Below, piece by piece: positions 12,188 to 25,039 of a stretch of DNA of 64,000 nt. The stretch is from Tamarix chinensis (taxonomy: Eukaryota; Streptophyta; Magnoliopsida; Caryophyllales; Tamaricaceae). Both the position numbers and the translations under genes were made by a program. Every line of letters begins with the position of its first letter. Position 1 is the stretch's first letter. The notes below the pieces were generated by a model. It had not been told where the DNA came from. It did not search any database and worked only from the letters and a program-made list of their open reading frames with translations. Where the stretch lies: assembly GCA_030549775.1 (NCBI GenBank), contig CM060172.1:126779122-126843121 (forward strand), in the 5' to 3' direction.

Positions 12188-14825
12188 ATATGTATATATG
12201 TATATATATATGTATGTATATGTTTTGTAGATGATATTATATAATAGTTAAAAAATTAAATGTGTTTTGGACTTTAATGTATAATATTATTGAATTGTTA
12301 TAATATTGTATAAATATTATAGGACTTATATTCCCATTTGATTTAAATATTATTTACCCAAGATAATTAAACTTAAGTTGATATTATTATTTTTTAACCT
12401 AAATTATTGTCCTTATTTTTATTTTTATTTACTTATAGATTAAAGATAGATATAGATTCTAGATAGATGTTTAATAATTCATCATTTGTACTTATAGTTG
12501 ATTATATGATTGATAGACTTATTAATAATATTTTAATATTATTAAAAAAATTAATATGTTTTAAAAATTGATACATATTAATTATTTAATTTTAAATTTA
12601 TAAGAAGCTTATTAGTTGAAAGCTTACATTTGATTTATATTTTATTTATCTAGTCATCTTAAATTATTTTTAGTACTCTTTTTATATTACATGATAAGAA
12701 AATTTCCTAGAAAATTTAAAAAGCTTTAGGCTATAATTTATCCATAATTATAAAATTATTATACTTTTAAGAAAAAATTCAAATAAACAATAAAAAAACT
12801 AAAAAAAACAATTGGGAAACATAAAAGATTTTGTTTTGCAAATTATATTATATATTATATTATAGTTAAAAAATTAATTGTGTTTTGGACATTAATGTAT
12901 AATATTATTGTATCATTATAATATTGCACAAATATTATGGGACTTATAATAGTTAGCTATGATAATTAAACTTTAGTTGAAATCATTATGTTCTAACATA
13001 AATTATTGTCCTTAATTTTATTTTCTTATATATTATAGATATCTATAGATTGTAGATAGATACTTAATGATTCATCATTCCTACTTATAGATGATCATAT
13101 GATTGATAAACATATTAATTAATGTTTTAATATTAATGAACAATTATTGTGTTTTAAACATTGATACATATTAATTATCTAATTTTAAACTTATGAAAAG
13201 CATAATAGTTGAAAGGTTAAATTTGTTTTATATTTTATTTATCAAGTAGTCTTAAATTAATTTTAGTATTCTTATTATATTAGGTGATAAAAAAATCCAT
13301 AGAGTATTTATAAAGATTTATACTATGATTTATCCATAATTTCAAAATTATTACATTTCTGATATAAAATTCTAAAAAATAATAAACAAAAAACTAAAAA
13401 AAATGGAAATTATAAAAAAATATGTTTTGTAGATTATATTATATAATAGTTAAAAAATTAAATATGTTTTGGACTTTAACGTATAATATTATTGAATCGT
13501 TATAATATTGTACAAATATTATAGGACTTATATTTCCATTTGATTTAAATATTAGTTACCGAAGATAATTAAAATTAAGTTGATATTATTATTTTCTAAC
13601 ATAAATTATTATCCTTATGTTTATTTTTATTTAATTATAAATTATATATATGTATATATATATATAGATTCTAGATAGATACTTAATGATTCATCATTTC
13701 ACATGATTGATAGACATATTAAATAATGTGTTAATATTATTAAAAAAATTAATATCTTTTAAATTTTGATACATATTAATTATTTAATTTTAAATTTATA
13801 AAAAGCGTATTAGTTGAAAGGTTGCATTTGTTTTATATTTTATTTATCAAATAGTCTTAAATTAATTTTAGTATTCTTATAATATTAGGCGATAATAAAA
13901 ATTCCTAGAATATTTATAAAGCTTTAAACTATGATTTATCCATAATTTCAAAATTATAATATTTTTGATATAAAATTCTAAGAAAATAAACAAAAAATTA
14001 AAAAATAATAATTGGGAAACATAAATAATTATATTATGCTAATTACATTATATGTTGTGTTATATAATAATTAAAAAATTAAATATGTTTTAGACTTTAA
14101 TGTATGATTTTATTGTATCATTATAGTATTGTACAAATATTGTAGGAATTATATTTCGATTTGGTTTTTATAATAGTTGCCTAAGATAATTAAACTTTAG
14201 TTGATATTATTATGTTCAAACATAAATTATTATCCTTAATTGTATTTACTTATAGATTATAGATAGATATAGATTGTAGATAGATACTTGATTCATCATT
14301 CCTACTTATATTTGATCATATGATTGATAGACATATTGAATAATGCATTAATATTAATGAAAAAGTTAATATATTTTTTAAATTGATACATATTAATAAA
14401 TTATTTCCAAATTTATAAAAAACTTATTAGTTGAAAGCTTACATTGGATTTATACTTTATTTATCAATTAGTCTTAAATTTTTTTAGTATTGTTATTATA
14501 TTAGGTCATAACAAAAATTTATAAAATATTAGATTTTTGATATAATTTTTTTTTAAAAAAATAGCAATTGGAAAACATAATGTGTTCCTAATAATAAAAA
14601 TAAATCTAATATTTTTAAAAAATTTATACATATTAATTTATTAATTTTAAATGTAAAAAGAACCTTATACATTCAAAGTTTACATTGAATTTAGATTTTA
14701 TTTATCCAGCAGTCTGAAATTATTATGTTAGATAATAGATAATAAGAAAATTTTATTTACTTATATATAGTTACTTATATATCATAGATTATAGATAGAT
14801 ACTTAATGATTCATCAATCCTACTA
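11586..14825. repeat. AT-rich degenerate tandem array, ~600-700 bp period
   Basis: The landmark 'ttcttattatattaggtgat' recurs in diverged form near 11600, 11976, 12673, 13267, 13872 and 14486, with a partial copy near 14735. Spacings are about 376, 697, 594, 605, 614 and 249. A second landmark (wtagatagatacttaatgattcatca) recurs near 12450, 13055, 13670, 14280 and 14790. Each full unit also carries 'taaacttaagttgatatta' and 'atgattgatagacatatt'. Units are heavily mutated, very AT-rich and without open frames. The array sits just upstream of the Helitron Rep exons. Confidence 0.8.
12132..12220. repeat. (TA)n / TATG microsatellite
   Basis: About 24 TA dinucleotides followed by imperfect TATG/TATATG units, inside one unit of the AT-rich array. 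Confidence 0.9.
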
Positions 14826-15682
14826 ATTATGTGTTTTTTTGATAATTGTCCTTCATGTAGAGAGTACTAATACAGTGTCACAATGATATTCTATTGAAAA
14901 AGCTACACCTCAAAAATATGTATACTATCCATTTCAATCTCAAAAAATGTCATCCCCATTTAGTGATATTATCAATGGTAAATTTGCATTTCTTTATCCG
15001 ATATTAATGTAACATACATTTTATCATTCATGTTAAAATATATTGACTTATTTATTATTTTTTGTAAGTAGTTTCTGCTCCAGGACATTTTATCCAGAAA
15101 ATAGAGAGTAGTAACAATGTGTTTACTTTTTTGTCAAGTTTTAGAAGTTCAAACATTTGCATAGATCGAACACCACACTGTCAAGTATTAAATATAAATG
15201 GTTCTGGCAATTTTTTAGGGGTACCTAATGTGAACAATGGTGAGATTTTTATTAACAGTAACGATTCTATAAAACAACAACATTTCCAATCCAATGAAGG
15301 TTTGTGCCTTTCGTATTTTTTTTAAAATATATGAATTATCATTAATTCTTATCTAAGATTACAATGTCCAAAATAAGTACTCATTTATTGTTTATTTTTT
15401 CACAATTTTAGATGTGGCAATCAATTAGGAACAAGTTTTTGGTGGTAAGATTGTATTACTTGTGTATTCTAATTTAGGACATTTTATTTATCGCATGTAT
15501 TGAAATAGAAGTTAACAATGATTTATTATCATGTGGTATGCTCTAACATAAATACACACACACACACATTCATATTTTTATGTATCCACTTAAATTATAT
15601 TTGATATCTATTGTTTCTTCTTAAATTTAAATTCATTTATTGATATTCTGATAATTTTTTAATTAATTTTTTTTATGTATAG

Positions 15683-17512
15683 AATATTGGGATATTGGTG
15701 ATCCTATATACACATGTACATTTTATGGTTCTTTCTTCTGGTATGCCGAAAGATTGTATAGAAGTTAGAATTATTGAAAAGAAAAATACTCATTGTGCTA
15801 TATGCAAGGGCAAATCCAACTTCCACTGATGAGAAATCCTCCATAAGTGTTGCATGGGCTGTTCTATTTACAAAGTATACGAAGTAAACACTTTTTGGAA
15901 AATATTCGATCATACAATAGTATGTTCTCTTTCACATCTCTGGGTGGAAAGATTGATAGGAGTTTGAATAGTGTTAATTCTCCTCCAATGTTTAGACTTC
16001 ATGGTCAAAATTATCATCTCATTGGAAGTTTACTACCAGCGGACAGTTCGGCACCAAAATTTGCACAACGATACATTTACGATACAAAAAATGAAGTTGA
16101 AAATAGAGTCCATTCTGTTAGGTAAGTTTTCTTACAATTTTTTTCATTAATGATTAATCCATCATATATATATATATTTATGTGAATAGTTATAACACAT
16201 TTTCTAATAGGAAAAATGAAAGTTTGAACAACCTTGACACATCCATTATTTCTGATTTGAAGACTATGCTTTATGAGAATAATATTTTGTTCAAATCATT
16301 TAGAATGGTGAGGGAAAAAATAAACACTGAAGGTTGTTCTAATGTTAAGCTAAAGTTGATTGGTAGAAGGAATGGAGATGGAATAAGGAATAATCTACCA
16401 ATAGCTTCAGAAGTTGCTGGATTAATTGTTGGTGATATTGATGCATCTCTTGGTGAAAGGGATATCCTAGTTGAAACAAAAACAAGATTGCGAAAGTGGA
16501 TAAGTAAATTTCATGCTTCTTACCGAGGGTTACAATATCCTTTATTATTTCCTCATGGTGAAGATGGTTATAGAGAAGACATTCCATTAACGTGTAATGA
16601 TGGAATTCAGCAATGTGATCGAAAATATGTAAGTATGATAAAGTATTTTTGCTACTGACTACATGAGAGAAATTCAAAGAGATCAGTTATACTATCATCT
16701 AAGAGACTTATGCAACAATTTATTTTTGACTCATATACAATTATTAAGTCAGCAAAATTGACATACATCTGACTACATCAAAAATAATTACATTGTGAAC
16801 TATAAAGTGGGTTGACAGATGCTATTTTAAGAGATGAGATGGATCCATCTATGCAAGAAAGAAGATTTATATTACCATCATCATTCACCGGTGGTGCTCG
16901 ATATATGGTTCAAAATTATCAAGATATCATGATCATATGTAGATGGATTGGTTATCCTGATCTTTTTTATCACATTTACTTGCAATCTAAAATGGCTTGA
17001 GATTGTTCGTTTTGTTTACAATAGAAGTATTAAAGCTGATGATCGTCTAAATATTATTTGTTGTGTTTTCAAAATGAAGCTTGATTATCTTATAAAAGAT
17101 CTTCGGAATAACAAGATATTTGAAAATATTAAATCAAGTAATATTTTAAACTTACATGATGATTTTAGTTACAAATATTTAATTTATCTAACTTTTTTTA
17201 TGATATTTTCAATTATAGTTATATATACTATTGAATTCTAGAAGCGTGGATTGCCTCACACCCATAGATTGTTTTTTTTTTTGAAAATAAGACAAGTATC
17301 GAACCGGAAAAGACATTGATCGAATACTTTTAGCTGAAATTCCTGATCACAATACTTATCCTGCATATTATATAGCTGTTCAAGAATACATGATACACAG
17401 ACCATGTGGAAATTTGGAAAATAACTCTCCTTGCATGGATGATGGTCGTTGTACAAAAAATTTGACAAAAAAGTTTGTTGAAACAGTTGATGATGATGGA
17501 TATCCAATATTT
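15683..17512 (+). pseudogene. Helitron Rep/helicase, N-terminal part (Rep with HUH motif)
   Basis: Opens with YWDIGDPIYTC (15688) and FWYAERLY, the usual start of the plant Helitron protein. FTSLGGKID, FRLHGQNYH, IGSLLPAD and FAQRYIYDTKNEVENR follow (15926-16121). An intron near 16122-16180 precedes a helitron-like N domain with KWISKFHASYRGLQYPLLFP (16495-16552). LPSSFTGGARYMVQNYQD lies at 16877-16930, then ITFTCNLKW after a frame change. The HUH-type motif KRGLPHTH is at 17242-17265; in the family its histidines bind the metal for DNA nicking. Stops (for example near 16656 and 16995), frame changes and a poly-T run after the HUH motif show it is dead. Translation continues to 17512, where CACTA1 cuts the gene; the next residues resume at 22925. 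Confidence 0.85.
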
Positions 17513-17534
17513 AAACACTACTACAAAAACGAAA

Positions 17535-17830
17535 AATAATAACGGGACAATAATAACGGTGGTTCAAAAACCGTTGTCAAACGCGTGAAAATTAATGGGC
17601 GGGAGAGTTTTGATAACGGTTCTAGTTAAAAACCGTTATTGAAAGGGCAACGTTAAAATTTGCACGGAGGTTTTAATAACGGTTTTATTTAAACCATTAT
17701 TAAAAGAGGATTTAATAACGGTTCATATTAGAACCATTGTCAAAAGTCTGAAGGTTTTAATAACGGTTCCTGGAAGAACGGTTATTAAAAGATATTTTAA
17801 TAACGGTTCTCTCAGGAACCGTTATTAAAA
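17535..17830. repeat. 5' subterminal repeats of CACTA1
   Basis: Many direct and inverted copies of 'aataacggtt', several paired as hairpins such as 'taataacggttcctg' opposite 'gaacggttattaaaa'. In CACTA elements such motifs bind the TNPA-type protein; here that is inferred from position. Confidence 0.8.
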
Positions 17831-18716
17831 CTCCAAAATCAAACTTTTATTTTGCTCAGTTCTGTTTCGTGCCAAAGTTTTCAGACTCTCTGCACCTTCG
17901 TTCTCTTGCTCTCTTTCTCCTTGCAAACCCTCGCACCACCACACCGTGCACCACCACTCTAGCTCCTCTCAGGTAAAGGAAACCCTCGCACCACCAACTC
18001 TCCACCACGCCTCTGCCATTTTCGGCTCTGCATGTGCGTGCTGTCATTTTTCCAAAGCTAGCTAGCCAGCACTTGCACCTTCATCCTCCGTCGTGTTTGA
18101 AGCCCTTGCCTCTCTCAACATTCTCACCATCGTGTTTGTAGCTAGCTCACTTTATGTATGTGTTTGTTCTTCCTCTCGTAAATTTTTATCTACTTATATA
18201 TGTATATATATATAAATGCATATATGTTGCTACAGGGTTTCGTTTGTTTGTTATTGAAAGATTGTGGTTTGCCATTCAAAAATGTGTTGTTGAATGTGTT
18301 GGCTGAAAATTTTGCTGTTTGTTGTTGAATTTTTTGCGTTATTGTTATATATTAACAAATGCATGTGTTGGCTGAGACCTTTACATATATATATAATATG
18401 AATGTGAGTGTATAATTATATACATTTTCACTCATAAAAACTATACACACACACACACACACACATTTTCATTAATAAGTATAGGAGACTAGCAATAAGA
18501 TATAGGAAATGTCATATAATGAAATGCAAATATAATTTACATATGCATATGTTAATGATTGCTATTTGATGAGGATTAAATAGATATAGAGAATAAGGAA
18601 TATATAAAAGTGAATAATTAAATAGAGAGAAATAATTGTGTATGATAATAATAATAATAATAATTAATAATTAATAATATGATTTATATATCATGCTTTA
18701 ATTACATATAGCTAGG

Positions 18717-18841
18717 TTTAGGGATTAGGGTTTTTTTTTTGTGGTTTAGGGTTAGGTTTTATTATAATAAATTATGGTTAATTAGCTAGGGTTAGGGTTA
18801 GGATTTATCATTTATTATGGTTAATTAGGGTTAGGGTTAGT
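18717..18841. repeat. Interstitial telomere-like TTAGGG stretch
   Basis: Clusters of 'ggtttagggttagg' and 'gctagggttagggttagg' in the leader region of the CACTA1 gene. Short and degenerate, not a true telomere array. Confidence 0.55.
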
Positions 18842-19023
18842 ATTAATATCTTTTTGGAAACGTGTTAGCATGATTCGTATATATATATATATATATAGAA
18901 TAGCATGATACATTTGAGATTAATTCTTTCTAAGCATGATTCGTATCGATAATATAATGGTACATTGTTATGCTCAATACATAACATTCTAACATAATTT
19001 ATTTATTTATTTTTTGTAGAGAT

Positions 19024-22000
19024 ATGGCCAACAAAAACATTGATAGGGATAGCAATGATGAAGAAGGGAAGAAAGGACCTACGATTATGAAAATTATCAT
19101 AGACATGAGGAATAGAGGAGAAGTAGTCGAGTTGGGATGGAATACTTACAATCTTCCCATCAGCCCTTACGCAGATATGTTCTTGACCTACATTTCACTT
19201 GTGACCCGTAACCGTGTTCCTATCTCCTATAATAATTGGAAGCAGGTTCTAAAGGGTCATAAGGAGCATATTTGGCAGGGAATCACGGTAAATATGCTAT
19301 TTTATGTAATCATTTTTGTATGTCAAATGTTATTAATTTTATTACATTAACATCGGCATACATCTACATGTCTTATTTTGCAGAGAGTGTTCAATGTCCC
19401 AGAGAGTAGGAAGAAATGGCTTCTTAGACATTATGGGGAGCGTCTAAGAACATTTAGGTCATATTTAGCTCATAGAAAAATGTATAGAAAGAGGGATGGT
19501 TTTCTACGACAGAACCCACCCAAACGATACGGTTTCATCGATCAAGAAAGTTGGAACCAATTCATTGCTTATCGTCTTACTGGGGATTTTAAGGTACTTG
19601 TTAGATAACAATTAAACTTTTTGTATCAATCCCATTATTATAATTAATATTGAAATAACCATGTCATTATGTTTTGGCTTGTCATATAGGAAAAAAGTAC
19701 CCAAAATAAAGAGATTGCGAAGCAAAATAAATACCGGCATAATATGGCTCGCAAAGGCTATGCGGGCCTTGAAGTGGAGTTGGTATGCATTTTGTGATTA
19801 TCTATTAACGTGTAAATGTCAAATTTTATAATAATATTATTAATTAATAATATTTTTTTATTTGTAGCTCCTAGCCCAAGACTTGGACCCATGTACCTCG
19901 TCCATCAATATTGATACATTATGGAAGAAGGCTAGAGTAACAAGAGATGGATATGTTAATGAATATGTTGATGTTGCAGCCAAAAAAATTGTAAGTTTGT
20001 AGATATCTAGAACCCTACTTAGTTTTCTTTTAGAAAACTATTATATTATGCTTATTCCTATAAGTTAAATTTACAGGACGAACTTGAAACGTCAGAAGGT
20101 GAGGAGGTGGACCAATATAGCATTGTGTCCCAGGCTACAGGAATTGTAGAACACCCTGGAAGACACAAGGGGCTTGGATTGGGTGTTACGAGAACGAGCA
20201 TATGTGGTCGATCTCGTGGTTCTCGTAGCACTAATGAGCAAGTTGTCATCCTCACCCAAAAATTGAACGTGGAATTTGAACGGATGGCAACAATGGAGCA
20301 AGAGTTTTCATTTATTAAATCTCAAGGGTATAAGCCATCTGATTCAGTAGACCATGATTAACTTCACATACCTAATGTAAATAGCGTCAGAGATAGTTGT
20401 GAAGCTGATGCATTTCTTTCTACTCTTCTCGAGGTAAGCATTACAAACTATGAATTGTTATTAAATGTATTCGGTGTAATAAATTATTAATAATGTGTAA
20501 TATTTTTGTTTAGGGTTTGCATAAATGTGACTTATTAGCGAATGACCTTTCAACAATTTTGGCGAAAGGAAGGGTCAGCATCAGTCATAGTACTGAAACG
20601 CAGACAATCCACGGGTACAATTTAGCCCTAAATACAAGGCCGGTGAGTATTGACACTCCAATCATAGGCAGTGCACACTTGCCTTGTTATAAAGAGGGTG
20701 ATGAGGCAACCACAATATTAGAAGCTCATGGAAGCTTCGTGGCTTGGCCTGCGGATCAAATACGTCTCACTACTGAAGATGTATTGACATTTGACATCTT
20801 CATTAGACCTTGTTTAGTAGTTACACTATTCATACCTTTTTCACATATATATTTATATGCTCAATATATATTTTATTTAATATTATCAATTAAGTAATCA
20901 AAAGAGGAATAAAAAAAGAAGACTGCTTCTACTAGTAAAACCAAGAGAGGTACTAGCAGAACGAGCAACACAAAATAAGGCGCTGCTAAAGGAAAGAGAG
21001 CTAAATCTGAAAAATCAGTTGCCCCACAAAAGATTCCTTCTTCAGATCAGCAAAGCCAACCTCCACCAGCATTAGCTTTATTATATTTTTGTGCCCAAAA
21101 CTACCTCCGGGACATGGTATCGACGGCTGACATAAGTGACATTTATAATCAAGAATGGATGTCAACCATAAGTGTCGTCGTCTATGTCACGTAAGTATTA
21201 TTTCATTTTGAGATTTTAGTACTCTTAACTTATACAATTGAAATTTTTATGACCTCTTATATGAGTTATTAGTTATTAGCAAATATGCATTGCTTTTGTC
21301 GTCCATAGGTTGGTAGCTACTCGAGATGCGATGGAGGGAATGCTATCCTCTATTGTGTTTGTGTGCCCATACTACATAGCTGACGGTAGTATAATAAGAG
21401 AGGGTAGGCACATAAATTATTTAGCGGATCGCATTTTGATTGAGGGAAACAACAAGCTCTATCTCATTCCTCACCTCACAACTGAAAATTGGTTTTGTAC
21501 GCTGTCCGACCTGATCTTAATAAAGTCTATGTGTTTGATTCCCTTCGAACCTATGACGTGCCTTTTGAAGTCGCTCGTCGTGGTGGGAAGGAATTTATTG
21601 ACATGTTAGTATACTTTTCACTTCTTACTTCATTAGCTTATTTATACATATATTCGCCTAGCTTTCATTATTTGAGGTATATATGCATACTTACAATATT
21701 GTGTATCCAATTCTATTTATTAGGGCACTATGGACAGCGTATCAAAGGAGAGGTGGAAAAGGTGTCCTAGACCCAAAGAATGTTCAATACGAGCCTGTCA
21801 TAGTAAGTAGGAAGGCAACTATTTTGTATTTTATTTTAATTAAAACTAATATCTAATAGTTAGAGAGCTAACTGAATTCATTTGACAGTGTCCACAATAG
21901 CAAAACGACAAAGATTATGGATACTATGTATGTAGAGTAATGGATCTGATAGTCCAAAATAGATCGGTCAGTATAGATCTAAGCCATGTATGTTTTCTTT

Positions 22001-22196
22001 TCGATATTTTTCCATTAATGAATCATGACATATATGTTTGGTACTTGACGTAAGTGCTAACTGTATATTAATCAAAACTTGGGATTTGTAGTTTTTCACC
22101 GATTATTATACACAAGGCCAGCAATACAATGTTGAAGAAATTGATGAAGTGAGAGAGCAATGGGCCAAGCATGTGCACTCATTCATTCGGTATTAG
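19024..22196 (+). pseudogene. CACTA-encoded PF03004-like / Ulp1-like fusion protein, broken
   Basis: The start ATG at 19024 follows an acceptor (TTTTTTGTAG) that ends a 5'-leader intron. Exons with matching phases: 19024-19287, 19384-19593, 19690-19782, 19868-19990, 20077-20433, 20514 to about 20810, about 20905-21190, 21309-21604, 21724-21802, 21889 to about 21988, and 22092-22196. The first five give a plant En/Spm-type transposase-associated protein (PF03004-like: WKQVLKGHKEHIWQ, then RVFNVPESRKKW and YRLTGDFK). A central domain has ILAKGRVSI and DQIRLTTED. The end resembles a Ulp1/C48 cysteine protease: VYVFDSLRTYDVPFE, DYGYYVCRVMDLIV, EEIDEVREQWAKHV. Where active family members have HW and ECG, this has NW and DYG, so catalytic His and Cys are absent. 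In-frame stops at 20359, near 20977 and near 21898, and a frameshift near 21490, make it a pseudogene. The natural stop is at 22194. Confidence 0.85.
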
Positions 22197-22504
22197 GTAG
22201 AGATCTATATATTCTACATGGATGTTCAGGTTTGTATTTTTTCTGTCTTTAAGTCTCTTAAGCTAGATTTATGAACATTTTACTTTTGGGTGTAGAGCTA
22301 CCAAGTTGTAGTATGCCTACTAATTTTGATTCTTGAGTATATATGTTCGGTGTATTAAGACATGCATATTAACAAGGGATTGATTGAAATTATGGTGTAA
22401 TTGTAGATTTGTTATCCATTGATGTTGTTTTACAATACAGATTTGGTAATTATTTGAACATACAACTGTGTATGTGGGCAGGAACAAAACTGCAAAAACT
22501 TTTA

Positions 22505-22915
22505 AAAAAAACTGGAGTTTAATAACGGTTCTTATGAGAACCGTTATTATAACCTAGGTTTTAATAACGGTTTTCATCAGAACCGTTATTAAAAATGTAC
22601 ATTTAATCTCAAATTTATGCTCATTTAATACATATTAGGGTTTAATAAATGCCTAAATAATGTCAGAAAGTGTAGTTAGATGATGTTTTAACAATGATTT
22701 TTGTATAACCGTTATTAAAACCCTCTTTTTTAACAACGATTTTTCTTAAAAACCGTTATTAAACATACATTTTATGCTCATATTGGTGGGTTTTTTTTTT
22801 ATATTTTTGATAACGGTTATGAACCGTTATTAAATATTTAATAACGGGCGTTTTAATAACGGTTAAAATCGTTATTAAAACTATAAAATAACCGTTATTA
22901 AAACTGCTTTTTGGG
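22505..22915. repeat. 3' subterminal repeats of CACTA1
   Basis: Repeated 'tttaataacggtt' and 'aaccgttattaaa' as inverted pairs separated by a few bases (for example 22519-22550, 22559-22593, 22860-22905). Same motif as the 5' side. Confidence 0.8.
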
Positions 22916-22924
22916 GTAGTGAAA

Positions 22925-23607
22925 AGACTTGATAATGGAAGAATGGTGGAGAAGAATGGAGTCCCTCTTGATAATAGGTTTGTCGTGCCACACAATCGTT
23001 ATTTGTTGCTTAAGTATGGTGCCCATATGAATGTTTAGTTGTGCAATCAGTCACATTCCATCAATAATTTATTTAAATATGTGAATAAAGGGCATGGCCG
23101 TGTTACTACATCTTTTTATGGAAGCATGACTGGTGATGATGTAGTAAAAAAGGTAGATGAGATTCAAATGTATTACGATTGTAGATATTTTCATCATGTG
23201 AGGTAGCATGGAGATTATTTAAAAATTAAATTCAATATAATAATCCACCAGTTGAGAGGTTAGACTTTCATTTTCCAAACGAATAAAGTGTTATTTTTTC
23301 CAATGAAGATTTGATCGATGATGTTGTTAATCATTTATCAGTTAAGGAAAGCATGTTTCTAGCTTGGATGAAGGCAAATCATAAATATGAAGATGCAAGG
23401 GATTTGACTTATGTAGAGTTCCCTATGAAATTTGTTTGGGATTCATGTAAACGAGAGTGGCATCTGAGGCAGTAGAGGATATCTATTGGATGCATTTTTT
23501 ATGTTCCTCCCGGTAGTAGAAAACTTTATTATTTGTGATGTCTTCTTTACGTCATTCGTGGGCCTAGAAGCTATGATGATATAAAATGTATTAACGGGGT
23601 CCAGTAT
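22925..23607 (+). pseudogene. Helitron Rep/helicase, middle part
   Basis: Continues the protein interrupted by CACTA1: RLDNGRMVEKNGVPLDNRF and VVPHNRYLLLKYGAHMNV, then SINNLFKYVNKGHGRVT. Plant Helitrons normally have YLFKYVNKG, where two tyrosines four residues apart attack DNA; here the first is Asn (23066-23068) and the second Tyr is kept (23078-23080). Further on VNHLSVKESMFLAWMKANHKYEDARDLTY is recognisable in another frame. Stops occur at 23035 and several later places. Coding stops at 23607, where LTR B is inserted after GVQY. Confidence 0.85.
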
Positions 23608-24026
23608 TGTAACATCCTCAAAATTCACTACTGAAAAATTTCGTTAATTAAAAGAAAATTAGCGGAAGCAGATTAATAAACCGTGAACTTTGTGGATATT
23701 ACCGCCACACTTAGTACCAGACCGGTTCACTCCTACCGTTCCAGTACCAAGTGCTAAGGCTAAAAGAGTAAAACATAATTTACGGGAAAATCAAGCATAT
23801 ATAAATCAGAGTAGCAGGGTAAATAATTTATCAGAGTAAAATCCACCAATGGCGGTTATAAAACAACAAATATATTGACTTTATGAATTTTAAAGAGACA
23901 AATTAAAATCCTAACAATTCCGGATAGTTCCTTACGCTCATTCTCGAGGCCCACTTGAAAGCATTGAACACAACCCGCAAGGGACACTGCCCATTGAATA
24001 GGCAGGGGCCCCATGAAGGGAATCCT

Positions 24027-24044
24027 TCAGTACTATGGTACTGA
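24027..24044. promoter_or_regulatory. Conserved palindrome of the long LTRs (copy in B)
   Basis: TCAGTAC-TATG-GTACTGA, followed by GTAACCC. Same arms as in LTRs A and C although spacer and flanks differ. Confidence 0.45.
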
Positions 24045-24339
24045 GTAACCCTTTAAAAACACACTTAAAAACAGGCACAAAATGTAACACATAAAATACT
24101 ACCATATTCGTACATAACATTAGGTATAAACATGATATTCGGATTCATATATTCACACATCCAACAAGTCAATCAGATATTAATAGCGTATCTGTAACCT
24201 TCACTTTCGTACATTCACATAATTATCAACTTATCAAATATTAATAGGCCATAATTATCAATCGATACTTTTCGGGTCTTAAGGCTATTAGTCCATCATT
24301 AATCAATCATCTCGGATTATACAAGTCCCTGTGAGTGTG

Positions 24340-24685
24340 GGAACCCCACTATTATAGCCGGTGGAACGGTCGCGAGGGTACATGTCCTGCCACTATTTTA
24401 GCCGGTGGAACGGTCGCGAGGGTAACATACCCTGTCACTATTATTTGCCGGTGGACCGGTCTGGCCCCGACTCACAAGGTGTTTCACTGTAAGTAATTAG
24501 TATCTTTCCTGTATCTTATCGCTTTTATGTTTAGTTTGTTGAGTACAGAATCCCCCACTATTATAGCCAGTGGAAAGGTCGCGAGGGTACATGCCCTGCC
24601 ACTATTTTAGCCGATGGAACGGTCACGAGGGTAATATACCCTGCCACTATTATTTGCCGGTGGACCGATCTAGGTCTGGCTCAAC
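24340..24685. repeat. Minisatellite with GCCGGTGG core in LTR B
   Basis: About six units with 'ccactattatagccggtgg', then 'aacggtcgcgagggta' and 'catgccctg'. Same design as the ACCGGT array of LTR A but with a different second half. Confidence 0.75.
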
Positions 24686-25039
24686 ATCTTTCTCTTTAAG
24701 TGATTAGTGTATTAACGTGTCTTATTAGAAAGAATTTTACCTTTAACATGCATGTCCTAAAAGGCCACATGATATCACATCATAACTTACAGAATACCCA
24801 TATCAGCACATACCAAAAGGGCACATGAACACACATTAGTTCCACGCCATGCCACACGTGAAACAGTTAAGATAACAACTTATAGAACACGACATATAAT
24901 TATATAGGCCACCCAAGGCGTGTAGGACGCATAGCACACGTTCGGCTTTAGCTACACCTTTACTCGGTTTAAGTTACCGAGCTAACTCTCACACTTATTA
25001 GGCCACTAAACACCTTTCGTAACTATTACACTTAATATA

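Larger units (their letters stand above)
17516..22921 (+). mobile_element. CACTA (En/Spm) transposon 1, 5406 bp
   Basis: Left end CACTACTACAAAAACG, right end GCTTTTTGGGGTAGTG (reverse complement CACTACCCCAAAAAGC). Flanked by AAA on both sides (17513-17515 and 22922-22924), the 3-bp duplication expected of CACTA elements. Both subterminal regions are packed with 'aataacggtt' and its reverse complement. The internal gene is PF03004-like plus a Ulp1-like domain. No DDE transposase (TNPD) is seen, so movement would depend on a relative. It is inserted in the Helitron Rep gene. An internally deleted relative lies at 37875-40022. Confidence 0.92.
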
